A stretch of 64,000 nucleotides of DNA from Varroa destructor (GCF_002443255.2 NW_019211455.1:53654801-53718800), one strand, 5' to 3'. Shown: positions 1 through 12,593, counted from the first letter of the stretch. Notes: a model not told the origin generated them from the letters alone. Numbers and translations are program-made.

Positions 1-1100
1 TTCAATAAGCATAATTCTATAGAAATGTGATGTTCTTCTGAATTCATCCGGCTGAATCCTTTGCCCCGCAAGCAGCCAGGGTGAGAAACGAATGCAACGA
101 AGCATCTTTAAGTTTTGCATTCATACTAATTGGGGGAAGAATAAAATAGTCGAAAGAATAACTTCGCTGACAACTTATTTATTACTTAACTGAACGAAGA
201 TAGCGTGATTGCACAAAGTAACCGGCGTATACGGTTCCCATGATGGCGCAATACTAACATGCGTGTCGATTCAACATAGAAGCACGTAAGGTGGTCTAGA
301 TCTGATAAATGCGATGCAGAGACATTTTGTTTCGTGCTGAAAAAACCTTCTAAGCCAATGCCTATTCTACAAATGTAAAATCTAAGACGTAACTATAATA
401 GCACAACAAAGACGTAATACAGGCCAGATCAGCGTAACGCTGAAATTCGCAGAACTTTTTACGGCAACTTTGATACGCGTCCCGTAAACAACAGAGCTGC
501 TTTGTCTCTTGCTAGACGTACTTTTTTTCACTATTCCAGCTCACGTAATTAAACGTTAACAGCATGAGAACAGAAGGCTCTCGTGTGGCTTTTGGGTTTC
601 GCCGCGTCCATCGTAAATAGCAGCGACGACGACAACGATGGCAGATCTTCCAGGCCAAAGTCCCAAGGCTTGTGTTTCTGAGTTGCCCACCCGTCCCGTT
701 CATTTAACTGAACTCAGCCTAGCATAAATGCACACATTCTCGGCCAAAACAACGCATTGATCTGTTCGGCGTCTATATACACGTAAGGATCATTTGTTTC
801 TGCAAGCCATCCATTGGCGCCCACCGAAGCCGTGTCTGTAGCCATCGAATCTTTGGTGGTACACGTTGTCATCCGCTGTGCCCGCCACATTTGGCTTTCC
901 TGTGTAAACTTGTTAAAGAGATCGGAGGAGATCGAGCGAGAGGTCTCTGCGCAGACGGTTAACTCTTCTTATCCTCACACTCGAGTGCTACCCCGATGAT
1001 AAAAAGCGACCCTCAGATCATCGTACCATAGCGGCTGCAGTAAGGTAGGCACAAACCGGTCGCTTGGCCCACGTCCGAAGCCACGTAAACAACAGACTTT
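1..1100. other. Intergenic or intronic DNA, no gene seen
   Basis: All six frames are broken by frequent stops, and the short open stretches (for example about 60 codons on the minus strand at 512-703) show no recognisable domain or codon bias. The only item noted is one copy of the dispersed motif ATTCTATAG at 14-22. Confidence 0.5.
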
Positions 1101-2110
1101 AGCGGATTTGCCTCGGAGAGGCAAGTCCGACTGGTTCTAACGTATGGTTATATCGGCATCGATACCGTGCGCGGATCTCCCCCGTGTCGGCGGTCGCTGC
1201 CATAACGAAACATGGCCGTCTCAGACCGCTACAAACACCGCCACTATTGCTGTTTGCCGCCAGGGTCTTCACTATCGGTTATCTGTTGCAACGGACACTA
1301 AACGCAGTGCTCCGGCGAAGTTCCGTGTTGGTTTTACTGCACCCTGGCTCCCTTCTCCAAACAATTTTGACGCTGGGCTGCTCTGGCGGGCAGACGCAAG
1401 CGAGCGATTACGATGACAGCGAAAAAAAAATGAAAGAAACAAGTGTTTGGCGCTTCGAATGGCGTCGCGAGCGGCGACACACCGGTGGACGCTGAGTGGC
1501 GTTTGCCTGCTGCAGTTGGGAAAGGTGCTTGTCACCTCATACGCCCCACCTTCTTCTACGTCTTGCTGGGCCACTGTTGTTCCATTGGCAAAGGTTTCGC
1601 TTGCTCAGTTTGGCGGCCATTTCGTCTTCGACCGACGATCGCTTCGTTTTCTTCTGCGACGCTTCTCCGCCACCTCTTTGTTGCCGGTCGATAGCACAGC
1701 AGCTAGCCACACCGTCAACAAGTCAGTCAGTGGCGGAGCGTACGCGTGAGCCAGCAAACATCAACGAGCAGCATAGTTCAAGGACAGATAACTTCCTGCT
1801 GCTGCTGCCGCCACCGCTGCTGCTACTTCAACCCTTTCGACTAGCTACAGCTAGAAACCGGAGGCAAGCAACGAGCCGGCCTTGTAAGCGGGCGACCGAG
1901 CGATGCTGCCGGTCTCTCCGACACGGGCGGTAGTCGCGCCATCAGCGGCTAGAATACGAGCAGCATCCTCAGCCGCAGGCGCTCCGGTGGTGTGGCGCTC
2001 AGATGACGCTCTAGTAAAGTCCTCCGCCGGAGCGGAGCTGCGTCGCAGAAATATACAGGTAACAGCGACCCCGTACGAAGCGGCTAGAAGGCAGCAAGCA
2101 GCGTGTGGCT
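1101..2110 (+). promoter_or_regulatory. CpG-rich block, possible promoter and untranslated first exon
   Basis: This kilobase is visibly richer in G+C and CpG than its flanks and holds CTG/CCG runs around 1796-1830. Two overlapping TCAGT matches, the arthropod initiator core, lie at 1723-1731. A consensus-like splice donor, CAG followed by GTAACA, falls at 2056-2064. Several overlapping ORFs of 70-145 codons exist on both strands, but they are low-complexity and overlap in three frames, as expected for GC-rich non-coding DNA. A 5' UTR exon transcribed rightward is the best reading. No TATA box or downstream promoter element was recognised. It could equally be an unremarkable GC-rich patch. Confidence 0.3.
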
Positions 2111-4775
2111 AGCAGAAACGCTCTGTCGCTTCTGCGTTATTCAATTCTAGCTAGTTCCAGCTCCACTGGATTGGTTGACCAAAGGAGATCGGTGAGCGTA
2201 AATTATTCTAAGCAAGATACGGGATGTCTGCTCGCTCTGTTACATATCGCACTTTGGCGCACACATGCAGCAGACAGACATAGGGTGTCTGTATATATAT
2301 ATAATACTGCAGAGTGTTGAATAAAGACACGTATGCGTAGGATATTTCCACAAGAGTGTGACATCTACTTTGGAGCGTAATGACATAGATTGAGCGAGAT
2401 CGGTGCAACCGGTAATCGGCTTGCCAGTTTCAAAATCTAACTTTCGACATTTGGAAGGTATCTGTTTTTATCTGTACTTGTATCTAATTCTAACTTCTAA
2501 TACAGTGACAAAACGTTCGGTAACTTACCCTTTGTTTCTCTCTTCCCGATCGCGTAGTGAAGGCTCATGTAGAGGGACTCGATCTACCTGGTTGTCGTTT
2601 GGCTGTCCGGCTTGACTACTTCTATACGTGAATTCAATTCTATACGAAATACGTACCTACACGCACACGGTCGCTATTAAGGAGCCTCAACTAGTGAATC
2701 TTTTACGTATATCACCAACTGGCCAACGCTTCATCAACATTAAAGAGAAAAAAAGCTCACCAGTCAACCTGGCCATCTCGTTAATTATCGACGGTGTTTA
2801 GTTCATATCGATACTTAATGTGAAGTAATCATAGCTAGACTCAATGTATCCTGTCCTCCTATTTAGCTCAATCTAGTAGCAACAATAATCGACTTGGCGA
2901 TGCTGTCCGGCAGCCATTGCGAAGTCCGTGTGAACGCTTCACTCGCTGCGTGCTTGCCTCTACCTAACGTTCTTCGATGCACTGACAAGATTCCAATGGT
3001 AGTCACTATATTAACTATCAGAATACCAGTATGACAATGACGTACAACGAGATCGTCCTCTCGGCAACGGCGTCAGGCGGCGAAATGGTCCATTGAGCCG
3101 TTTGTCAGTCCGCGTTCGCCACTGATTTGTTTGATTTTCTTCTGGGTGTGTGACGAACCTGTGCTACATAGAATGCTAGTGGTGCTGATATTGTCGCTGC
3201 TGCTGAAAGGGAGAACGATGATGATGTTTTTCTCTGTCGTCCACGTAACAGTCACAACGGTTCGATGGACGACGTTTTTAGTGGACTGTTCTCCTCTTTG
3301 CGCTGCTATTAGAGTCGCTGGGGTCGTGTTTGAGATAGATATCTTCTAGTCTGCTCCACATGGATCCTGTTTCGTACAAAGTGTTACTCTAGATCTCGCT
3401 GTGTATCGTTTCCATTCTGTATTATCGCTCAGCGTTCTGCTTGTTGCTGATCACGTTGGTTGATCATCTCTAGTCGCTTGGTCGAGGACGGCGACTGCCC
3501 TAACGATACGACGGCGGCAATGGCATCAAAACAACATCGGGACACCGACAGCGCCGCCACGCCGACAAAGCGATCATTACGAGAGACGTGCAGGGAACTA
3601 TTTTCCGTAACGTCTTGCGATATTGGCCTGCCTCTCGCTTTACGCATCAAGGTCTCTACGCGTCGTTCGTTGCAGCAAACAAAACCTCGAGGCTTTCCGC
3701 CGTAGGGCGGAGTAGATTTACGGTTAGAGGATAGGTATTTAGTCAGCAAATGACGAACAGTTGTCCTTCAACAGTAACAAGATAGCGTATGGCGGTAGCA
3801 TGTTCTGTTAAACTGCATAACTACTCTAGACTGAAGATTTAGCCGATTAGTCAATAACTATATGGTGCTCTTTATACCATGTTTAAAGCAGTTTTTAAAT
3901 CTGATAATGTCATACATATGTGTATTTTTACTATGGACAGTGATAATAGATAAATAGCCGTTGTTCGACGATACTCCGTTTATTGTGCAAGACTTACCCA
4001 GTCGTACAAGCTATTAGAAGTGCTTTGTGGAAGATATAACCCCTCTTCACTTTCTTATTGGACGTATTATCATACGCACGGAGGCGTTATTCGAAGAAAA
4101 ATACAAACGCTTCGGGTATCGATACCTAGCTTTCCGAATCATTTTGCCTTTCATTAGTCCAGTTGTCTCGGACATCACTCATCCTGTACGGGGAACGCCA
4201 AATCTATCTTTGCGACTGATACCAGTTAAGACGTCCGTGACAGATATTACGTATAACATAATGTTTAATGTAGTTGGGTTAACAGAATCTTTTATTCCTC
4301 TACAATAGCGGTTTTTATGCACAGACACAATTAGGCTGCGCCTTTTCCTCCTAGGCATAATGTGAGACGTCTGTAGTTTTCCCCACTCGCACCTGTCCAA
4401 TACCTGACTAAGCCTGTTCTTGCAATCGTTCAGCTCTAACTCCGATCAGGTAGCACAATCACAACAACGACCTGCCGCCACCGAGCAGCCGAACGCTTCG
4501 TAGCCTCTAACGTAGGGCGGAAGAGGCCGCTTTAGAAAAAGGTGCACTGACTAAGTTGAATTAAGCCATAGGTAGTTCAAGTCTGTTACGAGCCTGACAC
4601 TATGTCCACATTGCGGCCGATCGGTCGTTCCGTTATCGGCTTTTTCTTCTTTTCAAAGCAGACATTTTGAACAGGTGGGCCAACTTTGACGTCGAACTTC
4701 GGCCCAAATTTACTATTCCTTAACGACCACCAGGAACGACTACTACTGCAGCAGCAACTGCATTCTGATTTCAAG
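2111..4775. other. Intergenic or intronic DNA, no gene seen
   Basis: Short open stretches occur on both strands (3131-3349 plus, 3429-3749 minus, 4027-4308 plus), but several begin at non-ATG codons and none resembles a known protein. A short AT alternation sits at about 2291-2303. Confidence 0.45.
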
Positions 4776-4798
4776 ATATATATATATATATATATATA
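4776..4798. repeat. (AT)n microsatellite
   Basis: About eleven AT dinucleotides in a row. Confidence 0.9.
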
Positions 4799-5302
4799 GT
4801 AGACAAGTTTTTTTTTTATGAAACAACTTCGGATCGTTGAATAATCAAGCTGGCTTGGTGGGTAACCCTTTAAAGATCGATCGACGTTCTTGCTTTCGAT
4901 AGTAATTCGGAACACGCATGTTTAATGAAGTCTCTTGCTGCAACAATAGCCTTCCTATAGTTTCATCCGGGCCGTTATGAACAAAGGACCGTGGACTACT
5001 CTAAGTATTCGGTCCAAACCTATCGTGATTTTCTATCGAAAACATTAATTTAACTATGCAACCAACGAAAGAATCGGCATTTTTATACTTTATAGCGCTA
5101 CCCAAGACCCGTTCCTGGTTAGAAACAAGTCAGAGTAGAGAAAAATAGATTTTCTAAGGATGTGTGATTTTAAACCAATCTCTGGGATATATCGTCTACG
5201 CGGGTATGGTGCCCACCACGATATGTTTCTCTAATAAAATTCTGTTTTGCATGATATCATATGTTCGTGCCTTACGTCTAATACTTGAGCCGCAAGCCAG
5301 CA

Positions 5303-5340
5303 GTTCAGACGGCTGGCTCCTGCTAGCAGGACGCCTGAAC
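5303..5340. repeat. Nested palindrome
   Basis: A perfect 14-bp palindrome, TCCTGCTAGCAGGA, occupies 5318-5331. It is enclosed by the inverted pair GTTCAG at 5303-5308 and CTGAAC at 5335-5340. A second local pair, GCCAG at 5296-5300 and CTGGC at 5313-5317, competes for pairing. On the minus strand the adjacent bases at 5339-5349 read GGTTCGAGTTC, close to a tRNA B box, but no A box was found at the right distance. Confidence 0.6.
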
Positions 5341-5907
5341 TCGAACCTTGATCAGCACCAATCTTGTGGATTCTGGCAAACTAAAAAGCTTATTTTAGGT
5401 AAATGTTTTGGCGGACCTGCATCTATGCGGCTTTAAGGAAGCAGGTTATATTTGACATTTACAATTGAAGAACTGTATTGTACTAGAAGTTAGGAATAGC
5501 AAACCGAGAACAAATAAAAAATATTGATTCATAGTATTATTGTACAACACTTATTGTTTCAAGTTGATTTTTTATATGCTTGTTGTATACCTTTGTTGTT
5601 AGTGTGTGTCTTTGTGTATAATCTCATTATTGCCGCCTATTGGAATAGACCCTTACTCGTTCGATCTCAATTTCCTTCTTCTGTTTCAATTATTTTGGCT
5701 ATTCATAGAGATATAATACACTGACACGTAATTACAAGCTTGCGTCTTGTTGGTCTATGCCCGCATCTTTATACTAATCGCATTTGGCAAAAGCTGTTAT
5801 CATTAGGGCTTTTCGGCCCTATTATTATATTGTTGGCCATTGTCGACCATGGCGGTATCCGGAAATAGCTAGTGAAAGCAATAAGGGGCATGGACTTCTC
5901 CCACCGC
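5341..5907. other. AT-rich non-coding DNA
   Basis: T-rich and AT-rich sequence. Open stretches such as 5524-5724 are products of that composition. No motif stands out. Confidence 0.45.
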
Positions 5908-5954
5908 TGTACATATGTATGTATATATACACACATGTGTGTGTGTACGTGTAC
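5908..5954. repeat. 47-nt alternating purine-pyrimidine run (TA/TG/CA)
   Basis: Every base from 5908 to 5954 alternates pyrimidine and purine, mixing TA, TG and CA steps with no break. Such runs are microsatellite-like and can adopt Z-DNA under supercoiling. The run lies inside the longest open frame of the window (5872-6450 plus), whose apparent length owes something to this simple sequence. Confidence 0.85.
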
Positions 5955-6355
5955 TGCACATGTGGAAACGAGTCGGTGTTATTGTCTAGCGATATTCGAT
6001 GGAGGTCGGTTGCGCGATCGCTTTATGGCGGCACACTGGCAACAACGAGCCGGCTCCGACAAGCTGAACCACGTATATCTTCTTCGCATCTCGTTGCTCA
6101 TTTGTTATGTGTGTATCTCAGGGGTGTCCTATTCGAAAATCTCACTGGGCCTCACCCTTCTCGCTAGTCGCGACACTGCCATAATCATTTCATATTCTTG
6201 TTTCATACTTTATGCATTTCCTTTTGTTGTTATCTCCTTGTCTCTGATTGGCGTTCGCACTTTCGGTAAACAGTCAGATACAGATATACAAGTATCGCTG
6301 CGTGCGGACACAGATAGCGAGCTTCTTCGTCGTCTTAAGCAACTCATCACCGGAT
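5955..6355. other. Open but uninformative stretch
   Basis: This is the body of the longest open frame in the window (about 192 codons, 5872-6450 plus, first ATG at 5890). The translation is a hydrophobic, compositionally biased mixture with no recognisable domain, and a second frame is open across much of it. I do not call a gene. Confidence 0.4.
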
Positions 6356-6367
6356 CCCCCCCCCCCC
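6356..6367. repeat. Poly-C tract
   Basis: Twelve consecutive C residues. Confidence 0.9.
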
Positions 6368-7383
6368 TCCCTATTCGTTCCTTGTGTCTTTCTTCGCATA
6401 TTATTATTTATCAACCACATCTATCAAGCACTTCTCTTCCATGCATATGACAAATCTTTTATCCTTTCGTGTTCAGCTCGTGCTTGGCGACGTCCAATCT
6501 GCATTTGTGTAGGTCTTGATCCGTATATTACGCAAAAGCACACGGCGCTTTATCTAATGTCGATTCGGTAAGATTAGGGCGAGCTTCGCAGGAAAAGCTA
6601 TGGAGAAACGCCTTCGACCCGTTCATATGACGACGATCTTTATGTTGATGAACCAGCAGTGACCATAAATTTGCAATGCAAGCAGAAGCTGGCCAGTAGC
6701 TGCAGGCTGGTTTCTAGGAAACTTAAACGCGTCCCTCTTCTGAGTGCCTGTTGAACAAGATAAAAAAACTTCACTGGCTAGACGGGCAACCAGCAGTCAA
6801 ATCCTCAACGTTTGCCGTAATTGCACTAGTAGCTGTGAGCTTAGCCGACAGGAATCAGATATTAGAGGCGAGTCTCCCAAGCTGCTACACAAGCGAAATA
6901 GTTTCGTTTTATCTTTCTACACAACCGCCATTTTTGGTTCGCTTGCCCTCGATTTCACTGAAATGACTGCCTAGAGATGCACCTACCGGTATAATGCCCC
7001 CTAACAGCATTTGATTCTTGAGCAGAACAGTCGAATTCTGGCCGTAACTGTCCCATACACCGTCATCCATTTGCCAAAACTGCCAACATCGCAATGCAGT
7101 GAAGCAGATGGCAAACTAAAGAAAAAGTGATGAAAAGCGTAGAAAAAGCGATCAAGCATAACCCTATCGAAGCGAACAAAAAAAGGCGTAACTAGATTCA
7201 ACAATTCTTGCATGATTTTGATGGGCATACCTGGTCATTTCTGGTTGTATCTGTGACTTCGATCGAGCTGTAGAGCGAGCATGCGAGGTGCCTTGGTTGA
7301 AGTTTTTATGACGAGGCCCTATTTTTTCGATCTTAGAGGAGGACATGTTGCGGTGCGCACAAGTCGATCACGCACATTTTCAT
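6368..7383. other. Non-coding DNA, no gene seen
   Basis: Only short ORFs in conflicting frames are present, and no RNA gene was recognised. Confidence 0.4.
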
Positions 7384-7404
7384 AAAAAAAAAAAAAAAAA
7401 AAAA
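7384..7404. repeat. Poly-A tract (21 nt)
   Basis: Twenty-one consecutive A residues followed by more A-rich sequence. Such a run could be the tail of an old plus-strand retroposon, but no recognisable retroposon body precedes it. Confidence 0.85.
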
Positions 7405-10400
7405 GTACATAAAAAAGAAGTTGATTTTTTCATAGCTTTCGTTTGAGTCTAAGTTGTTTTTGTCGGTGGACTATTTATCTGAAGAGATAGAAGATGCAAA
7501 AGGTAAGAGTGGGAAGTGCGAAAAGTGTAACAGTATCATTACGTTTTCCCTATGGGTTTGTTCGTAAAGCCTGTGAACCTTGGCACGTTGCTTCTACGTT
7601 AGCTATATCAGTTCCTGTTGTTCCGACCTTGTGCTCCTTTCTGCGGCCTCCTTGATGATCAACTGTATTGACGGGAGGAATTAATCGCGGGAATCACACT
7701 CGTCCTACGGTCAGGAATACAGGCTAAGGATAGCAAGCGAAGACCGAGTAACAGCCAAAAAGTTTAAGGAAAAAAAAGCGAGACTTTATCCGACTGGATC
7801 GTAGAATATGATCACTGGGCGGAAGGATTAAGCTACTTTGTGCTCTGGGTCGAGATCAGCGACATAGCGAAATGAAGCTAAGCGCGCCGCCAATCGTAGT
7901 TGTACAACAGTGTGTTTATTTCATTGTCCCTTTTGGTTAGAGCATTGATACTCAATGCTAACACTGTTACGGTTAACTCCGCTATTGCTCCTATATCGCT
8001 TGGAGCGCATCTTGATCACATAAGTCGTACTTAATGCATCGTAGAAAGTCAGATCGGTAAACTGCTAACAATGACAGGGAGGATTTTGCTTCATAATCTT
8101 GTCCTTCGTTAGTGAAAACCGCTCCAATACGGTTAGGCCAACCAGGCCACAGCATCGTCATATGTCCTCATTTCTTATACGCGTACATACGCACAACAGG
8201 AGTATCGAGCTTGTACGGAGGGCGGGAATGATGAGACAGTGGGAAAATTTTCGCTACGCGTTCAAGGTGAAAACGGTTAACTGGAGGCTAAAAATCGTTG
8301 CCCTCTATCGGTGTAGCGTCATCAGCATCACTTGTGATCCGCTATCGTAATACCGTTGCGTGTCTGGAACGCGTCCGCGATTTCGTTGTTGGTTAACTAA
8401 ACGAACAGTTGAATGAATCGCGCCGAAGATATGGCAAAGGCAGAATCGCAAGGAACGCTTCTGCTCTGCTCGAGGCCCAGTGGCTTTGGCTGAGGAGAAC
8501 AAACGGGTGAAAAATCAAGCAGCCATCGTTGCCTGCTCTGACGAACGCAATAAAGAAACTGAAGATGAAGGGGAAACCGGATGAGCCGGGGCAAACGAAA
8601 ACAGGTGTTTTATTCGCGTTCGTTGGCGGTATACATACGATTGTCGTCTGGGTTTTCGCTGGCAACGGTTTCGTTGGTGTGACTAGGAAAGGCTCGTTTG
8701 TCGAGAAGTGATTGACTGTGGTGACGTGGCTATCGCAGCGTCAGAGTTTTTGTCTCTTTAAAACAAACAAGCAAATCGGTGGCCTCTGATTTCCACAATG
8801 TAGTTGCATAGTAGAAACAGAACTCGAATTGTTTTTTTGTCTCGATTCGTCTTCATAGAGCCTGAAGCGATAATAGGATTAAATATAAAATCCTTTTTCT
8901 GGGATGGCTATTTTCTACGAAACTATACAAAATACAATTATAGCGTGATCGAGACCCATGCGGATACACACCAAAGTCTCGCTGAGACGAGTAAATACAT
9001 AATAACAATGTATGTTCGTAATGACGTCCATTTTTTCTCAATTAGTCGTCACCAGATTAGAAGTAAGACCATCTGCTCATTTGAATGCACAGCCAGCTAT
9101 TTTAATACAGTTACCAATAATACAATAGTTGTAAAGAAGAGGTATGTTTTTGATATTCCTAATTAAGTAGTCATTATGGTTATGACTGAATTGGCAAGGC
9201 ATCGGGAGCGCGCTGCTATACTTCAATGGTGATTTTAGCAGAATTAGGCTACAGCAAGGACGTGATTGGCCTTGCTCCTTAGTTTTCTTTCCTGTTTCAT
9301 ATGTTGAATGTAACTCTGCCCGTCGTTTCGTTTATTGTTGTACGAATTGCTATTTAAATGCCGCCGTTAGCAGCGAGAGATTCACAGATCATGGCAGAAA
9401 TCCGATTGATCCGGCTAGATGTTGCCCATCCATGAGTTGTAGCCGTGAGAGCATCTGCCTGACTTTGTTTCTTACACAGAGAGTACTGATGAGCAAGAAA
9501 CGGCAAGCGAGATGGTTGATCCGCTCTCGGATGAAGTAGATTGGCCTGTTTGGTCCGTCTTAAGTCGCGTATCGATTATGGAGTAGGCTTTCGAATATTA
9601 TTTTTTAAAACGGTGTGATGTAGCCTTAAGTCAGGGGGAACAGCATGTTTACGGAAATAGAATAAATTGCATCTCTTGTAATTTGTAAGCTTAACGCTCA
9701 TATGTAATAGATTTGCTTGTTCTAGTTATGGTAAAAAAGCAAAAGTTCGAGTATCGAGACGAAGTGAGTTCTGGGGACCCTCAAAGTTGACATGTTTTTA
9801 TTATTTATACACAATGCATATATTTACCATAAACAAATTTTATTTGGCTGTAAAATAAAGCCTCGAAGGACTCCAATTGTAACATTATAAAATCACGAAA
9901 GCACAGTTTATGATAATAAAATAATGCACAAGACTGTTTCGGCTGTTCTGCATCAGATATTTTACCCTTCGTATGATTTCAGACTCGCGAAAAGTGTTTG
10001 GTAGAAGTTAGCAAACAAGTGATAATACTGCTTAACACCGCTACCATCGCGAATACATATTTCATCAACGTAGATACACCCGTTCAATAGAGTGGATTCT
10101 ATAGAGGCTTACGCGTACAGCCCAGTCGGTTTCGTACCGTCGTCCTCGACGCGGCGTGATTACGTAGTGGCGTCGTTCGCCATCGCCGTGGGTATCTCTG
10201 TTCCGCAAACCTATGGCTAACAGCCCACAGGTTCTCTATACTGTCAACTTTCCATTTGACAGCACTCGGTAGCGCTCCAGCAACAGATATCGGGGTCGAC
10301 ATTGAGCTGTCGTTGTCGAAGCAGGTACTAAGACAATCCTTGGCTATGCAGAGAAAGACAGAAATATTGCTTGGAGGGTGGTCATCTGATAAACGAACGA

Positions 10401-11245
10401 CTCGATATGATGACTGGATACGCACAATTGTAGAAATAACGTTAGTATTAGTAACAATAATAGTAGAAATTAGATTTCGTTGGTTCCTGGACCGACATAG
10501 GTCCCTGTCGCTTCTGCATCCATGAATTGTCTACTACTTTCTTCGTCTACTTTTGGTGGCGGCTGGGGCGGGTCAAATCCCATAAGCTCTGCGCTCGGTA
10601 GCAAGCGTTTTATCTGCATAGAACTGTATGTATCTATGTGTATGCGTTAGACGTCGTAGCGGTGATACTCGGATATGATACGATGATACAACATAGTGGA
10701 AATGCGCTATCTGCTTGCGGACTTTGCCGATGTCCACCACTCACCGGCTGGCACCGCCATCTTTGTGCGACTCGACCTACCCTTATCCTGCTTGCTGCTA
10801 CTATTCCTTTATTTTTTTATACCCTCGAGCGTATACTGCGTAGAAGAAAGGCGTCTAGGTATCGTGCTATCTGCCACTGTCGAAAGCGAATACGTGTAGC
10901 TAAGATGAGTTTAAAAGGAAACAATAATAACAACAATTATATTAGGTTCCAGTATGTAGGTAGGTAGGACAACCCTTAAAAAATCGACGATAGTTGATAT
11001 TTTTACCCGAATTAAAAATTGCTAATCAGTAGGCATAAAAGATATGACTGATTTGAGCCCTTTTCGAGACCGATGCTGGCCGTTGCTGTAGTTGCATACT
11101 AATTGTATTACGGACGTAGTCTCAGTGAACAAGATTTAATCGGCGGCTTGAGAGAGCCTATCTCAGCCTCCTCTTGTCTAGCAAGACTGTAGGACATTTT
11201 ACATATTCTCAAAATAAACGTCCCGTTTTTGTGCAAGAGATGAAC
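7405..11245. other. Intergenic or intronic DNA, no gene called
   Basis: No domain or RNA gene was recognised. At 8415-8583 one plus-strand frame is open for about 57 codons and ends in a charged, Glu/Lys-rich stretch (motif AEENKRVKNQ), but it has no ATG, lies on a locally GC-richer patch and is overlapped by minus-strand ORFs. ATTCTATAG occurs at 10096-10104. The remainder is AT-rich. Confidence 0.4.
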
Positions 11246-11407
11246 GACCGTTATCTTCTCTCAGATATATGATAAAGCAGTCCACCATCATCTGCCGCTA
11301 GAGATATGATAAAACTCTCAATAGCTGTATGCCCTCAGAAATACGATAAAGCGTTCAATTGTTATCTGCTCTCAAAGATATGATAAGAGACTCGACCGTT
11401 ATCTGGA
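11246..11407. repeat. 37-bp degenerate tandem repeat with GATA sites
   Basis: Four units plus a partial fifth: 11246-11283 (38 bp), 11284-11320, 11321-11357 and 11358-11394 (37 bp each), then a partial unit to about 11407. The consensus unit carries a TTATCT-like box, a CTCAGAG-like spacer and a GATATGATAA-like box. Most units thus hold inverted GATA-factor sites (WGATAR) in a fold-back arrangement. Units differ by several substitutions, so the array is old. Thirty-seven is not a multiple of three, which argues against a protein repeat. It may be a minisatellite or a homotypic binding-site cluster. Confidence 0.85.
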
Positions 11408-11690
11408 GTATCGTTAAGGTAGCCTGGTCAACGCGAATGATCAAGTAAAAAAAAAAAGTCATCGAGAAAAGAAACTGCTTTGGTTGCTTGTCGTGAATAT
11501 TTCGCTCGTTGGAAAAAAAACCCGAGTGATGAGCTCGAAAAAACTAGGAACGATAGGCATGAAAAATGTACGACACCGGCCATATTCGACCGCAGACAGT
11601 TTTAACACGGTGTGCTAATGGAGAATAGACAACTGGGTTCGCCCAAAACAAATAGGAACAGTTATTCGAGGGCGTATCTAGGTGTTACAA
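11408..11690. other. A-rich non-coding DNA
   Basis: Two short A-runs and no ORF of interest. Confidence 0.45.
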
Positions 11691-11810
11691 TTAACCCAGC
11701 TGGTAAATGCTATCGGATGCTTAAAACGTTCTGATCTGAAACTGACTACATAACATTAGTTTTGTTTCCACTACCTCTGGGTTCATGGTTCGAGTCGGCC
11801 AGCCTGACTT
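11691..11810 (+). repeat. Possible tRNA-derived SINE fragment
   Basis: The segment AGCTGGTAAATGCTATCGGA at 11698-11717 resembles the D-arm of a tRNA (AGTTGGTAGAGCATCGG type). An exact B-box core, GGTTCGAGTC, follows at 11787-11796. The A-to-B distance is about 90 bp, roughly twice that of a tRNA, so this is not a functional tRNA gene. An inserted spacer or chance would explain it. Confidence 0.3.
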
Positions 11811-12590
11811 ACCATAACAACGATTCAACATTTCGGGTTCACACCTTAGCCTTGCTACCTGCACTGCAAATCTAACTGAGAAAAAACATCGATCATCTTC
11901 AATGCAGCAGCTGAACTAAACCATAATTAGAGATCAGCTAGTGGTGATCACGGTGAAACCAAGCATTGGGGGAGTGGCATGGGTCGTTGCAGATTTCCAC
12001 AAATTTACCAGATATAATAAGCCCAAGTTAGCAACGCCACCAAAGTCAATCCCTATTTGCTAATGTTTCAATAAACGTGTGGGGCAACACGGGTTATCGT
12101 GTATAGACGGTTGGTACTTATCAATCTAAGAGATTTTTAAAATGATTCCCTAAGCCACGTCAGTAATCGGCCACAACGTTTATTCAAGCACCCTACGAGC
12201 GATTCGTTGATCGGAGCAACCTCACACAGCTATCACCTCCACACCGTCATCAAACAAATCGTGATAAACAAGTTTGAAAAACCGGGAACAAAACAACGAT
12301 GCAATTTGGCTAGGAAAGGGTCATTGGTACCAGTCAGAAAGTGCAATACTGGTTACAAGCAAAATCAAGAGACTGACTAGACACAGACATATAGTGAATA
12401 CTTTCCGCATTAACCACTTGTGACCTTCGTGTTGCTGCTTAACGGAGCCTAACTTTCTATAGTCGTACGATATAGTAGCGGGCCGACGGTATAATCACGT
12501 TTCATATAATAAGCGCAAATAAACTATCAACTACAACGAAAGCACAGAGTTTCGATAGCCCTTAATATGGCCTTTTTTTCTTTGATACAT
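11811..12590. other. Non-coding DNA, nothing recognised
   Basis: No long ORF, repeat or RNA gene was seen. Confidence 0.45.
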
Positions 12591-12593
12591 ATT

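Noticed and set aside
1144..1933. Overlapping ORFs of 70-145 codons on both strands
   Set aside because: Three frames are open at once in CpG-rich low-complexity DNA, so these are composition effects.
5872..6450. Longest open frame in the window (192 codons, plus strand)
   Set aside because: It starts at GTG, runs through a 47-nt simple-sequence tract, has a biased hydrophobic translation without any domain, and a second frame overlaps it. A frame of this length is not surprising in 64 kb.
7384..7404. Poly-A run as a retroposon tail
   Set aside because: No recognisable element body or target-site duplication next to it. The same applies to the run at 56984-57005.
8415..8583. Charged AEENKRV-type stretch resembling a coiled-coil exon
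   Set aside because: No ATG, short, no clear acceptor or donor in frame, and minus-strand frames overlap.
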